Positions 8,181 through 15,676 of a stretch of 64,000 nt of DNA are shown here, in pieces. Numbering within the stretch: position 1 is the first letter of the stretch; each line of letters begins with the position of its first letter. Below the pieces are notes generated by a model that ran no database searches, was not told the origin of the DNA, and worked only from the letters and a program-made list of their open reading frames with translations. The translations under genes were made by a program, and so were the position numbers. Origin of the DNA: Clostridia bacterium (GTDB taxonomy: Bacteria; Bacillota; Clostridia; Oscillospirales; Acutalibacteraceae); the NCBI GenBank assembly GCA_017516315.1, contig JAFXDE010000043.1:1-64000 (forward strand). The letters are read 5' to 3'.

Positions 8181-9584
8181 ATGAAAAACAGTACTAATAT
8201 AATTAAGAGAGAAAAGCGACAGCTCGAAAGGCTTTCGCGTATGCAGTCAAAGAGTGTATGGGCAGGATACTTCGGTATGCTTTTGTTTCTCGTAGGCTTC
8301 GTCAATATCATCGACGAGGTTACGAGTAATCTTTCAGTTTCCGTTCAGTCCTCCTTTGTTACGGAGTTTTTCGTAAACAACGGATTTCTCGGAAAAGCCT
8401 ACACCTATGAGGAAGGTCTTTCGCTTCACACATCCATAAGTGTAATCAGCTATGCTTTCGGTATAATAACACCTTTTTATAAGGCTCTTGCCGATAAATG
8501 GGGCAGAAAACCGCTTTTTGCCCTTTCTACCTTCGGTATGAGTGTGGGACTTTTCATTATATATTTCTCTCAGAATTATCTCATTTTCCTTTTAGGCTAC
8601 GGGATTATCGGCTTCTTTTACAGTCACGATATTCAGATTATCTATATTCTCGAAGAGTCTCCCGAAAAGCACAGAGCAAGAATATACAGTGTGCTTAAGA
8701 GTCTCGGTATTTTCGGAGTGGTATGTATTCCTGTTCTGAGAAACTTCCTTATGGGTAATGATCCGACCAAGTGGAGAAGTATTTTTATGCTCCCTGCCCT
8801 GTGCGGTGTTATCGCTACTGTACTTATTATCGTTTTCGCGAGAGATACAAAGGTATTTCTTAAAGAAAGAACAGCTTATCTTTCTATTCCTTATGAGGCA
8901 AGACAGGCTCAGAAGCAAAGGGAAAAGGAAGAAAAGAAGGCTCAGAGAAATCAGTCCGGTGTTTTCAATGCCGTAAAATACATATTTGCCAATAAGGACA
9001 CAAAGAGTCTTATAATTTCTCACATAATCTTTGATGCAGGTATGCCGGCTATCGCCCTTTACTATGAATCGGCTATGCATATAGCAGGTATGACTACAGC
9101 AGATATAACCAAATCTCTTTTCGTTCTTCCCGTAGTGTATGCGCTTCTTACTCTTTGCTCCGGCTTTGTGGCTGATCTTATTGGAAGAAAGAAAACCGTG
9201 GCTATTGCAGGCATTCTTTGCGTAGGCGGATTTATTCTCTTTGCCGTCGGTATCAATCAACTCTGGAATCCGTATCTTGTCGGAGGCCTCTGCGGTCTTT
9301 ATCAGGGCTGCTACTGGATAGGCAGAGACTATATGAATATTATGATGACCGAGAAGGTACCTACTGATATAAGAGCTTCCGTAGTGGGCGCCGAGGGATT
9401 ACTTCTTATTATCGGTCTTGCCGTGGGTTATATTCTTACTATTATCGGTATGCTCTTTATGGAGGTATGGTTTACCTGCCTTATTGTTGCTCTTCCCTGC
9501 GTAGTGATTTCCGTAATTATGATGGTTCTTAAGGTAAGAGAAACTAAAGGTGCTGATATGGATAAGGTAGGTGAAATTGTATGA
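8181..9584 (+). CDS. Major facilitator superfamily transporter
   Basis: A 467-residue integral membrane carrier with about 12 hydrophobic segments in two halves. The cytoplasmic loop motifs LADKWGRKP (near residue 108) and VADLIGRKK (near 330) are the duplicated D-x-x-G-R-K/R signature of MFS drug and sugar porters. A charged Lys/Glu/Gln-rich central loop (RQAQKQREKEEKKAQR) separates the halves. AGAGGGGAT precedes the ATG. It follows the SGNH-like gene by 31 nt with no terminator between, and its last 4 nt overlap the Dabb gene, so the three may be one transcript. The cargo is not predictable. Confidence 0.8.
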   Translation: MKNSTNIIKREKRQLERLSRMQSKSVWAGYFGMLLFLVGFVNIIDEVTSNLSVSVQSSFVTEFFVNNGFLGKAYTYEEGLSLHTSISVISYAFGIITPFYKALADKWGRKPLFALSTFGMSVGLFIIYFSQNYLIFLLGYGIIGFFYSHDIQIIYILEESPEKHRARIYSVLKSLGIFGVVCIPVLRNFLMGNDPTKWRSIFMLPALCGVIATVLIIVFARDTKVFLKERTAYLSIPYEARQAQKQREKEEKKAQRNQSGVFNAVKYIFANKDTKSLIISHIIFDAGMPAIALYYESAMHIAGMTTADITKSLFVLPVVYALLTLCSGFVADLIGRKKTVAIAGILCVGGFILFAVGINQLWNPYLVGGLCGLYQGCYWIGRDYMNIMMTEKVPTDIRASVVGAEGLLLIIGLAVGYILTIIGMLFMEVWFTCLIVALPCVVISVIMMVLKVRETKGADMDKVGEIV

Positions 9585-9883
9585 TAAAGCATATTGTAAT
9601 GTGGAAATTCAAGGACTTCGCGGAAGGTCTTACCCGCGAGGAAAATGTAATCAAGGTTAAATCGATGCTTGAAGCCTTGCCGGAAAAAATCGATTTTATA
9701 AGAGAAATGCAGGTTCAGATAAATGTAAATCCCAAAGAGGGAATGTATGATGCCGTGCTTATCAGTGCCTTCGACAGCTTAGAGGATGTAGGCCGTTACC
9801 GTGTCCATCCCGAGCATGTAAAAATTTCTTCATACGTCGCTCTTATTAAAGAAAAAAGGGCAAGCGTTGACTTTGAGTTTTAA
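9581..9883 (+). CDS. Dabb (stress-responsive A/B barrel) domain protein
   Basis: A 100-residue single-domain protein of the Dabb family, small dimeric alpha/beta barrels. Typical features are the start MIKHIVMWKF, the acidic-hydrophobic core and HPEHVKIS near the C-terminus. Some relatives are polyketide cyclases or act on small aromatic compounds, while most bacterial members have no known role. The gene overlaps the MFS gene by ATGA, implying translational coupling and perhaps a shared small-molecule substrate; that link is inference. Confidence 0.8.
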   Translation: MIKHIVMWKFKDFAEGLTREENVIKVKSMLEALPEKIDFIREMQVQINVNPKEGMYDAVLISAFDSLEDVGRYRVHPEHVKISSYVALIKEKRASVDFEF

Positions 9884-10060
9884 AACTAATATTAACTGAT
9901 TAACATTTTGTTTATAGAAGGTCAACCTTTTTGAACTTTTATTGAACATTCATAAAAAAACTCGACTATTTTAAAGTTTTGTGTTAGTATTATTAAAAAT
10001 GATTTTGACAGTTTTTGGAGACAAAAAAACAACAACTGTCTGTTAAGGAGGAAAAAATAT

Positions 10061-11293
10061 ATGAAAGCTGCAGAGAGTGTTCAGAACTATGCTTCTTCAT
10101 TAAGAATGTATACAAATTACACTGTCAGAGCGATCAAAAAAATCTGTAAAGAGATCGGTCCCCGCCTTGCCGGTACCGATGCTGAGTACGAGGCACATAA
10201 GTACATAGCAGAAGAAATGAAAACTTGCTGTGATGAGGTGGCTATTGAAGAATTCAAGCTTGCCCCGGAAGCCTTTATGAGTTGGGTAAGAATTGATGGC
10301 GTACTTGTTATTATCGGTGTTATCTTTTCGTTGCTCGGACTTCCCGCTGTTGCAATTGCACTTACCGCACTCGCACTTGTTCTTCTTTTCTGTGAGTTTC
10401 TTATGTATTGGGAATTCTATGATTTTCTTTTTCCGAAGAAAATTTCACATAACACTGCAGGTATAAGAAGAGCGAGCGGAGAGGCTAAGCAGAGAATTAT
10501 TTTCTCTGGTCATGTCGACTCTTCGCACGAATGGACTTATACCCGTCTCGGCGGTAAGATTCTTCTTTTCGCAGTAGGCGGTTACGGTGTTGTAAGTATG
10601 TTCTATCTTCTTATTTCGTCTATTCTTATCGTAGCAAAAGCAGCTTCGCCTGAGGTTCTTGAAATCCTCAAGTGGGCACAGATTGCCTGTATCCCCGGCG
10701 GCGTTTTAGTAATGTTCTTCGTAAACTTTAAGCTTACTGTTGAGGGTGCTAACGACAACCTTACAGGTACTATGTCTTCTGTAGCTATTATGAAGTATCT
10801 TGAGGACAATAACATCCGTTTCGAAAACACAGAGGTAGTTGCTCTTGCAGCAGGCTCGGAAGAATCAGGTCTCAGAGGCTCAAAAGCTTATACAAAGCGT
10901 CATCTTGACGAGCTTAAGGCTATTCCTACCGTGTTTGTGGGACTTGAAACCTTCAGAGATTATGAAAGCATGGCTATTTATGCACGTGATATGACAGGTA
11001 CAGTTAAGATGGACCCCAGAGTTTGTGCTCTTGTAAAAAAAGGCGGCGAGCTTGCAGGTGTTGATCTTCCTTACAGCTCTGTTTACGTAGGCGCATCTGA
11101 CGGTGCTGCTGTACAGAAGCTCGGTATTCCCGCAGTTACACTTGCCTCTATGGATCCCGGTCCACCGAGATACTATCACACAATAGGCGATACGGCTGAT
11201 AATATGAATATGAAGACTATTGAAAAATGTCTTGATGTTGCGCTTCAGACACTCTTCATTTACGATGAACAGGGCCTTAAGGACAGCTATTAA
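10061..11293 (+). CDS. M28-family metallopeptidase with internal membrane segments
   Basis: A 410-residue zinc aminopeptidase-like protein. The M28 metal-site motifs appear in order: SGHVDSSHEW near residue 150 (first His), GANDNLTG near 231 (bridging Asp), AAGSEESGLRGS near 268 (catalytic Glu pair), a later Asp region (ASDGAAV) and YHTIGDTADNM near 373 (last His). Unusually, hydrophobic segments lie at about 78-118, before the first motif, and at about 165-220, between the first and second ligands. AAGGAGG precedes the ATG. The 177-nt upstream gap is AT-rich; I see no clear promoter there. Family assignment is firm, the topology is inferred, and the substrate is unknown. Confidence 0.85.
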   Translation: MKAAESVQNYASSLRMYTNYTVRAIKKICKEIGPRLAGTDAEYEAHKYIAEEMKTCCDEVAIEEFKLAPEAFMSWVRIDGVLVIIGVIFSLLGLPAVAIALTALALVLLFCEFLMYWEFYDFLFPKKISHNTAGIRRASGEAKQRIIFSGHVDSSHEWTYTRLGGKILLFAVGGYGVVSMFYLLISSILIVAKAASPEVLEILKWAQIACIPGGVLVMFFVNFKLTVEGANDNLTGTMSSVAIMKYLEDNNIRFENTEVVALAAGSEESGLRGSKAYTKRHLDELKAIPTVFVGLETFRDYESMAIYARDMTGTVKMDPRVCALVKKGGELAGVDLPYSSVYVGASDGAAVQKLGIPAVTLASMDPGPPRYYHTIGDTADNMNMKTIEKCLDVALQTLFIYDEQGLKDSY

Positions 11294-11302
11294 TTTAAGT
11301 AT

Positions 11303-11334
11303 AACAGGTATTGCTCAGGCGGTACCTGTTTTTT
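11303..11334 (+). terminator. Terminator of the M28 peptidase gene
   Basis: An 8-bp stem (AACAGGTA with TACCTGTT) around a 12-nt loop, followed by TTTT, 10 nt after the stop codon. Confidence 0.8.
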
Positions 11335-11366
11335 CTTAAGATTATATTAATTAAATTTTATCTTAA

Positions 11367-11395
11367 TTGACTTTGGCTTTCAGCGATGCTATAAT
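11367..11395 (+). promoter_or_regulatory. SigA-type promoter for the VanY-type gene
   Basis: TTGACT (11367-11372), a 17-nt spacer and a perfect TATAAT (11390-11395). It overlaps the only longer in-frame start, which supports the ATG at 11427 as the true one. Confidence 0.8.
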
Positions 11396-11426
11396 AAAAG
11401 AAAAAAGTAGGCAGTGTAAGAAGAAT

Positions 11427-12224
11427 ATGAAGAAAAAAAGCGTTTTAACTGTTATTTTTACCGTAATTGCGGCTGTTTTGTTTTCTGCGGCATTAATTAT
11501 GTCTTTATCGGAAAAGGAAAAGAATCCCTTCGGCGGTGAACCCTTTACAGAGGAAGTCACTGTCAGTGAAACAGAAGCTGAGGCTCGGACTGAGCAGCAG
11601 GTTACCGAGGCGAAGAAGATTAATAAAGAAACGGGAAGAATTATCGTAAACCCCGAGCAGGATTTATGGAATCTTGTAGTCGTTAATATGGGAAGAGAGA
11701 TGCCTTCGGGATATAAGCCTGTTCTTAAAGAGATACTTTCCACGGGGTATTATATGGATGAAAGGGTAGTGCCTTTTTATGAAAAGATGTATAAGGCCGC
11801 TAAAGAGGAGGGGATAATCCTTACTCCTTATTCGGGCTACCGTTCCTATGAAAGACAGGAAAGAAACTATAAAAATTTAACGGAAACCTATATGTCCGAT
11901 TACGGTCTGTCCCGTAAGGAGGCCGAAAAGAAGGCGGCGACGGTTATTCTGCCTCCGGGTACAAGTGAACATAATCTTGGATTGGCTATGGATATATGTA
12001 ACACCAAGGACAGCTTCGCATTTACGGAGGAATACAAATGGCTTACGGAAAATGCACACAAATACGGCTTTATATTAAGATATACGGAAGATAAGATGGA
12101 TATAACGGGTATCGTTGATGAACCGTGGCATTGGAGATTCGTGGGTACAGAGTATGCAGAGGACATAAAAAACAGCGGACTCTGTCTGGAGGAATATCTC
12201 GAGCTGAAGGGCATAGATTTCTGA
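11427..12224 (+). CDS. VanY-type D-alanyl-D-alanine carboxypeptidase (M15B)
   Basis: A 265-residue exported zinc peptidase that trims the terminal D-Ala from peptidoglycan stem peptides. The N-terminus MKKKSVLTVIFTVIAA is a signal sequence or anchor, followed by a Glu/Thr-rich linker. The M15 domain shows SGYRSYERQ near residue 135, GTSEHNLGLAMDI near 180 (His and Asp zinc ligands in S-x-H-x2-G-x-A-x-D) and EPWHWRF near 235 (third ligand and catalytic Glu). The ATG at 11427 lies 32 nt after the promoter's -10 box but has only a weak AAGAAG upstream. No vanRS/HAX genes are nearby, so wall maintenance is more likely than glycopeptide resistance. Confidence 0.85.
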   Translation: MKKKSVLTVIFTVIAAVLFSAALIMSLSEKEKNPFGGEPFTEEVTVSETEAEARTEQQVTEAKKINKETGRIIVNPEQDLWNLVVVNMGREMPSGYKPVLKEILSTGYYMDERVVPFYEKMYKAAKEEGIILTPYSGYRSYERQERNYKNLTETYMSDYGLSRKEAEKKAATVILPPGTSEHNLGLAMDICNTKDSFAFTEEYKWLTENAHKYGFILRYTEDKMDITGIVDEPWHWRFVGTEYAEDIKNSGLCLEEYLELKGIDF

Positions 12225-12244
12225 TAAAAAATTCAAAAAAACTA

Positions 12245-12273
12245 TTGACAAAGAGCGTACTATGTGATAATAT
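12245..12273 (+). promoter_or_regulatory. Strong SigA promoter of the infC-rpmI-rplT operon
   Basis: Perfect TTGACA (12245-12250), a 17-nt spacer and TAATAT (12268-12273), about 20 nt after the stop codon of the VanY-type gene. Confidence 0.85.
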
Positions 12274-12279
12274 ATCTGC

Positions 12280-12430
12280 ACAACAAAGCAGAGCAGTGCG
12301 TTCTCACCTTCGGGATTTTGTTTCCGCTTGGTCAATAAGCTATTATTTAAGTAGTGTATTGGTGCGTGAACGGCTTGCTGTTCACGCTTTGATTTTATTC
12401 GGGAAAACCGATAAATATTTTTGGAGGTGT
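12280..12430 (+). promoter_or_regulatory. L20-type leader RNA with internal attenuator
   Basis: About 150 nt of untranslated leader lie between the promoter and infC. An 8-bp hairpin (GCGTGAAC with GTTCACGC, 12364-12387) followed by TTTGATTTT forms a terminator-like structure before the ribosome site GGAGG (12423-12427). In Firmicutes this operon is known to be repressed by ribosomal protein L20 binding the infC leader and favouring termination. Position and layout fit that; I have not matched the L20 binding fold base by base. Confidence 0.7.
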
Positions 12431-12955
12431 ATGAACATCGCTATCAAAGAAATGCAAATCAATGAAGAGATTAATGACAAAGAGCTCAGAGTCATCCTCG
12501 GTGACGGTGAAGTTCTCGGCATTATGTCAGCAGAAGAAGCTTTAAAAATTGCTGAAGAAAAAAATCTTGACCTCGTTAAGATCGCTCCTCAGGCAGTTCC
12601 GCCGGTTTGTAAGATTATGGACTACGGTAAATACCGTTTTGAACAGACCAAGCGCGAAAAGGAAGCTAAGAAAAATCAACACGTTGTTGAAATCAAAGAA
12701 ATCAGACTTTCGCTTAACATTGACACGCATGACTTCGAGACAAAGGTAAACCATGCAAGACGTTTCCTTACAAGCGGCAACAAGGTTAAGGTGTCTATCC
12801 GTTTCAGAGGCCGTGAAATGGCTCACACAGAACACGGTATTACCACCATGCAGCAGTTCGCTGAAGCTTGTCAGGAGTTCGGTAATCTTGAAAAGGCACC
12901 CAAGCTTGAAGGTAAATCAATGATGATGTTCCTGGCGCCCAAGCCAAAAAAGTAA
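12431..12955 (+). CDS. infC: Translation initiation factor IF-3
   Basis: A 174-residue IF-3 that binds the 30S subunit, prevents early 50S joining and checks start-codon pairing. The N-domain begins MQINEEINDKELRVILG and contains the signature PPVCKIMDYGKYRFE near residue 60; the C-domain ends in SMMMFLAPKPKK. The start is doubtful: the ATG at 12431 is only 3 nt after GGAGG, while the in-frame ATC at 12437 is 9 nt after it, recalling the rare non-AUG start by which infC is autoregulated in other bacteria. A longer open frame upstream overlaps the promoter and leader and is not coding. Confidence 0.93.
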   Translation: MNIAIKEMQINEEINDKELRVILGDGEVLGIMSAEEALKIAEEKNLDLVKIAPQAVPPVCKIMDYGKYRFEQTKREKEAKKNQHVVEIKEIRLSLNIDTHDFETKVNHARRFLTSGNKVKVSIRFRGREMAHTEHGITTMQQFAEACQEFGNLEKAPKLEGKSMMMFLAPKPKK

Positions 12956-12973
12956 TAACAGGAGGAATTAACA

Positions 12974-13171
12974 ATGCCTAAAATTAAAACACACAGCGGT
13001 GCAAAGAAACGTTTTAAGCTTTCCAAGAATGGTAAGCCCATCCGTTATCATGCAAACAAATCACACATCCTTACAAAGAAGAACACAAAGCGTAAGAGAG
13101 GTCTTCGTCAGACAACTGTAGCTGATAAGACAAACGAGAAGCAGATTAAGCGTCTTATTCCTTACAAATAA
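12974..13171 (+). CDS. rpmI: 50S ribosomal protein L35
   Basis: A 65-residue, highly basic protein of the large subunit. It starts [17 protein letters not shown] and contains the family motif [27 protein letters not shown] precedes the ATG. It sits between infC and rplT, the usual order in Bacillota, and would share the L20 leader control. Confidence 0.95.
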   Translation: MPKIKTHSGAKKRFKLSKNGKPIRYHANKSHILTKKNTKRKRGLRQTTVADKTNEKQIKRLIPYK

Positions 13172-13216
13172 TTCACAAAAACAACTTAATTTTATAACTA
13201 ACGGAGGTACTTAATC

Positions 13217-13570
13217 ATGGCTCGTATTAAAGGCGCAATGATGACTCGTAAGAGAAGAAATAAAGTATTAAAGCTTGCTAAGGGTTATTACGGCTCAAAG
13301 CACAGCCTCTTCAAGACAGCTAAGCAGGCTGTTATGAAGTCAGGCAACTACGCATACATCGGCAGAAAGCAGAAGAAGAGAGATTTCCGCCGTCTTTGGA
13401 TCACCAGAATTTCTGCAGCTTGCAAGGCAAACGGCATGAACTACTCCACATTTATGAACGGCCTTAAGAAAGCAGACATCACTCTCAACAGAAAGATGCT
13501 CTCAGAAATCGCTATCGCTGATCCCGCAGCTTTCACAGCTCTTGTTGAAAAAGCAAAGGCAGCTCTTTAA
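13217..13570 (+). CDS. rplT: 50S ribosomal protein L20
   Basis: A 117-residue basic protein that nucleates 50S assembly on 23S rRNA and, in Bacillota, represses its own operon through the infC leader. It starts [16 protein letters not shown] and has the signature [13 protein letters not shown] near residue 53, followed by the IADPAAF segment at the C-terminus. The ribosome site CGGAGGT lies 9 nt upstream. It is the last gene of the operon. Confidence 0.95.
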   Translation: MARIKGAMMTRKRRNKVLKLAKGYYGSKHSLFKTAKQAVMKSGNYAYIGRKQKKRDFRRLWITRISAACKANGMNYSTFMNGLKKADITLNRKMLSEIAIADPAAFTALVEKAKAAL

Positions 13571-13580
13571 TTTAAAAAAT

Positions 13581-13619
13581 TACGTCCGAGATTATTTTTC
13601 TCGGGCGTATTTGTGTTTT
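13581..13619 (+). terminator. Terminator of the infC-rpmI-rplT operon
   Basis: An 11-bp stem with one G-T pair (TACGTCCGAGA with TCTCGGGCGTA) and a 7-nt loop, then a T-rich tail ending GTGTTTTT, starting 11 nt after the rplT stop. Confidence 0.85.
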
Positions 13620-13654
13620 TAAAAGGAACATAAAAATACTTGAAAAGGGGTAAA

Positions 13655-14437
13655 ATGATGAACAGACTTGACAGTGTTTCCAATGAAAAAATCAAAACAG
13701 CAGTAAAAATCGCCTCATCATCAAAGATGAGAAAAGAAACAGGTCTGTTCTTTTTAGAGGGACTTCGTCTGTGCCGAGACAGCGCCTTAACGGGTACTGT
13801 CATAAGATATTCATTCGTTACCGATAAGGCTTATGAAAAGTACAGAGATGATGCTGGATTTATCTTTTCCGCTTCCCGGGAGAGCTATCTGATTTCCGAA
13901 GCGGTAGCCGATAAGCTTTCTCTTACTCAGACCTCGCAGGGCTTTTTCTGCCTGTGCGAAAAAAGTGATGCCTTTACTCTTTCTTCCGTCGATGCTGAGG
14001 GTAAATACATCGCTCTCGAAAACATACAGGATCCCGCCAATCTGGGTGCTATCTGCCGTACTGCGGAGGCTCTCGGAATAAGAGGCGCTATCCTTTATTC
14101 CTGCTGTGACCGTTTTTCTCCTAAAAGTCAGCGCGCAGCTATGGGTTCACTTCTGAGACTTCCCGTAATTGAAAGTGAAAATCTGTGCGATGACATAGAA
14201 AAGCTGAAGAATATGGGTATGAAGGTCTATGCCACATCTCCCGATTCTACTGCGAAAAAAATAACCGAGACACCTATGAAGGGCGGAGTAATCTGCGTTA
14301 TAGGCAACGAGGGTAACGGCGTAAGCGAAGAAGTGTTTTCTCTTTGCGAAAAAATTACCATTCCCATGCAGGGTAATGCCGAATCGCTTAATGCTTCAAT
14401 GGCAGCAGCTATAACTATGTGGGAGATGATGAGATAA
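13655..14437 (+). CDS. SpoU/TrmH-family RNA 2'-O-methyltransferase
   Basis: About 260 residues; a SPOUT-fold methylase that puts a methyl group on ribose in tRNA or rRNA using S-adenosylmethionine. An N-terminal substrate-binding domain (residues 1-105) precedes the knot domain with all three motifs: ALENIQDPANLGAICRTAEA, VIGNEGNGVSEEV and IPMQGNAESLNASMAAAI. The start is ATG 13655 or ATG 13658; GGGGT at 13647-13651 fits the second slightly better. It begins a long housekeeping run, with dprA starting immediately after its stop. Likely an RlmB/TsnR-like rRNA enzyme, but the target nucleotide cannot be told. Confidence 0.88.
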   Translation: MMNRLDSVSNEKIKTAVKIASSSKMRKETGLFFLEGLRLCRDSALTGTVIRYSFVTDKAYEKYRDDAGFIFSASRESYLISEAVADKLSLTQTSQGFFCLCEKSDAFTLSSVDAEGKYIALENIQDPANLGAICRTAEALGIRGAILYSCCDRFSPKSQRAAMGSLLRLPVIESENLCDDIEKLKNMGMKVYATSPDSTAKKITETPMKGGVICVIGNEGNGVSEEVFSLCEKITIPMQGNAESLNASMAAAITMWEMMR

Positions 14438-15652
14438 ATGGATAATGAAATCTATTGGCTCTGGCTGCAGGGTGCCTCAGGCTATGCGAAGCCTGTCAAA
14501 AGTCTTATCAATGCTTTCGGTGATGCAAAAAACATTTATGAAGCTTCGTCTGAAGCTTTGAAATCAGCAGGAATTGAAGGCTACGGACCTAAGGTAATCG
14601 GCAGAATTAAGGATGAGGATATAGAGAAATACTATGATACCTACGATTTCTGCCGTAAGCACAGAATACATATTATAACTCCCGACAGTAAATTTTATCC
14701 TGAAAAACTTCTTGAAATCGAAAATTTTCCTCTCGCTCTTTATGTAAGAGGCGATTATACATGTCTGAATGCAGAAAATGCACTGGGTGTTATCGGAAGC
14801 CGAACACCGTCACAGTACGGAGAAGAGGCGACGGAGACTATAGTAAGTCAGCTTTGTGATAACGGTGTGCTTATCGTAAGCGGCGGCGCTCTCGGAATTG
14901 ACTCCATAGCACACAGAACAGCTATAGAGTGCGGCGGTAAAACAGTACTCGTTATGGGCTGCGGTCACGGCTCGGGTTATCTCCCTGAAAACAGTGCACT
15001 GCGCAGAAGAGTTGCTGAAAACGGTGCTCTCATTACGGAATATCCGCCATACTTTAATGTTACACCGGGCACCTTTCCGCAAAGAAACCGTATTATTTCC
15101 GGTATGACAAGCGGTGTGGTTATAGCTGAAGCGGCTAAAATCAGCGGTACCTTCAGTACGGCAAGACACGCTATAAAGCAGGGCAGAGACCTTTTTGTGC
15201 TTCCCGGTGACATAAAAAGCGGAAACTACGAAGGCTCCAACCAGCTCATAACTGAGGGTGCAAAGCCTGTTTTTTCAGCTAAGGACATAATTCCCTGGGC
15301 AAAGATAAAGAAAATAAGTGAACCGAAAACAGGTAAGCCCTTCGAAAATATCGACCTGGAGGCTTCTTCTTACAAGAAGAGGGGGAAGAAAAAATCCTCC
15401 GATGAGGTGAAAACGGAGACAATAATCGAAAAAGAAGAAAAAATTATACAAAAAAATGAAAAAATTACTCCGGAAACTATTTCTAAAAATGCTGAAATAG
15501 TGTATAATATAATGTCCGACGGTGTATGTGATTCTGACGGCATAATCCGTGAATCGGGTCTGGAGGTAAGAAAGGTTCTTTCGGCTCTTACTGAGCTTGA
15601 AATGAACGGAATAATCCTTAAGGTAAGCTCCGACAGCTACCGTCTTAATTAA
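14438..15652 (+). CDS. dprA: DNA processing protein DprA/Smf
   Basis: A 404-residue protein that loads RecA on incoming single-stranded DNA during natural transformation. The N-terminal helix-hairpin-helix segment (about 1-70) is followed by a Rossmann core with VIGSRTPSQYG near residue 112, SGGALGIDSIAHRTAI near 147, FPQRNRIISGM near 213 and LPGDIKSGNYEGSNQLI near 255. A Lys/Glu-rich linker (about 300-345) leads to a C-terminal winged-helix domain. The gene abuts the upstream methylase stop with no gap. dprA is widespread even in bacteria not known to be competent, so function here is not proven; comM is also present at 41396-42928. Confidence 0.93.
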   Translation: MDNEIYWLWLQGASGYAKPVKSLINAFGDAKNIYEASSEALKSAGIEGYGPKVIGRIKDEDIEKYYDTYDFCRKHRIHIITPDSKFYPEKLLEIENFPLALYVRGDYTCLNAENALGVIGSRTPSQYGEEATETIVSQLCDNGVLIVSGGALGIDSIAHRTAIECGGKTVLVMGCGHGSGYLPENSALRRRVAENGALITEYPPYFNVTPGTFPQRNRIISGMTSGVVIAEAAKISGTFSTARHAIKQGRDLFVLPGDIKSGNYEGSNQLITEGAKPVFSAKDIIPWAKIKKISEPKTGKPFENIDLEASSYKKRGKKKSSDEVKTETIIEKEEKIIQKNEKITPETISKNAEIVYNIMSDGVCDSDGIIRESGLEVRKVLSALTELEMNGIILKVSSDSYRLN

Positions 15653-15676
15653 TAAATTTATGAAAAGGTGAAATAT

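Noticed and set aside
8592..9260. Open frame of 222 codons on the minus strand
   Set aside because: It lies wholly inside the MFS gene, encodes no recognisable domain and has no ribosome site. Similar long antisense frames (24284-24859, 18090-18653, 40051-40620, 44806-45372, 62238-62738) lie in other genes and reflect codon bias.
11427..12224. Vancomycin resistance determinant
   Set aside because: A lone VanY-type carboxypeptidase without vanH, vanA/B, vanX or vanRS is common in wall metabolism and does not indicate resistance.
12125..12430. N-terminal extension of IF-3 by about 100 residues
   Set aside because: The frame happens to be open, but it crosses the end of the VanY-type gene, the promoter and the leader; IF-3 homologues begin near 12431-12437.
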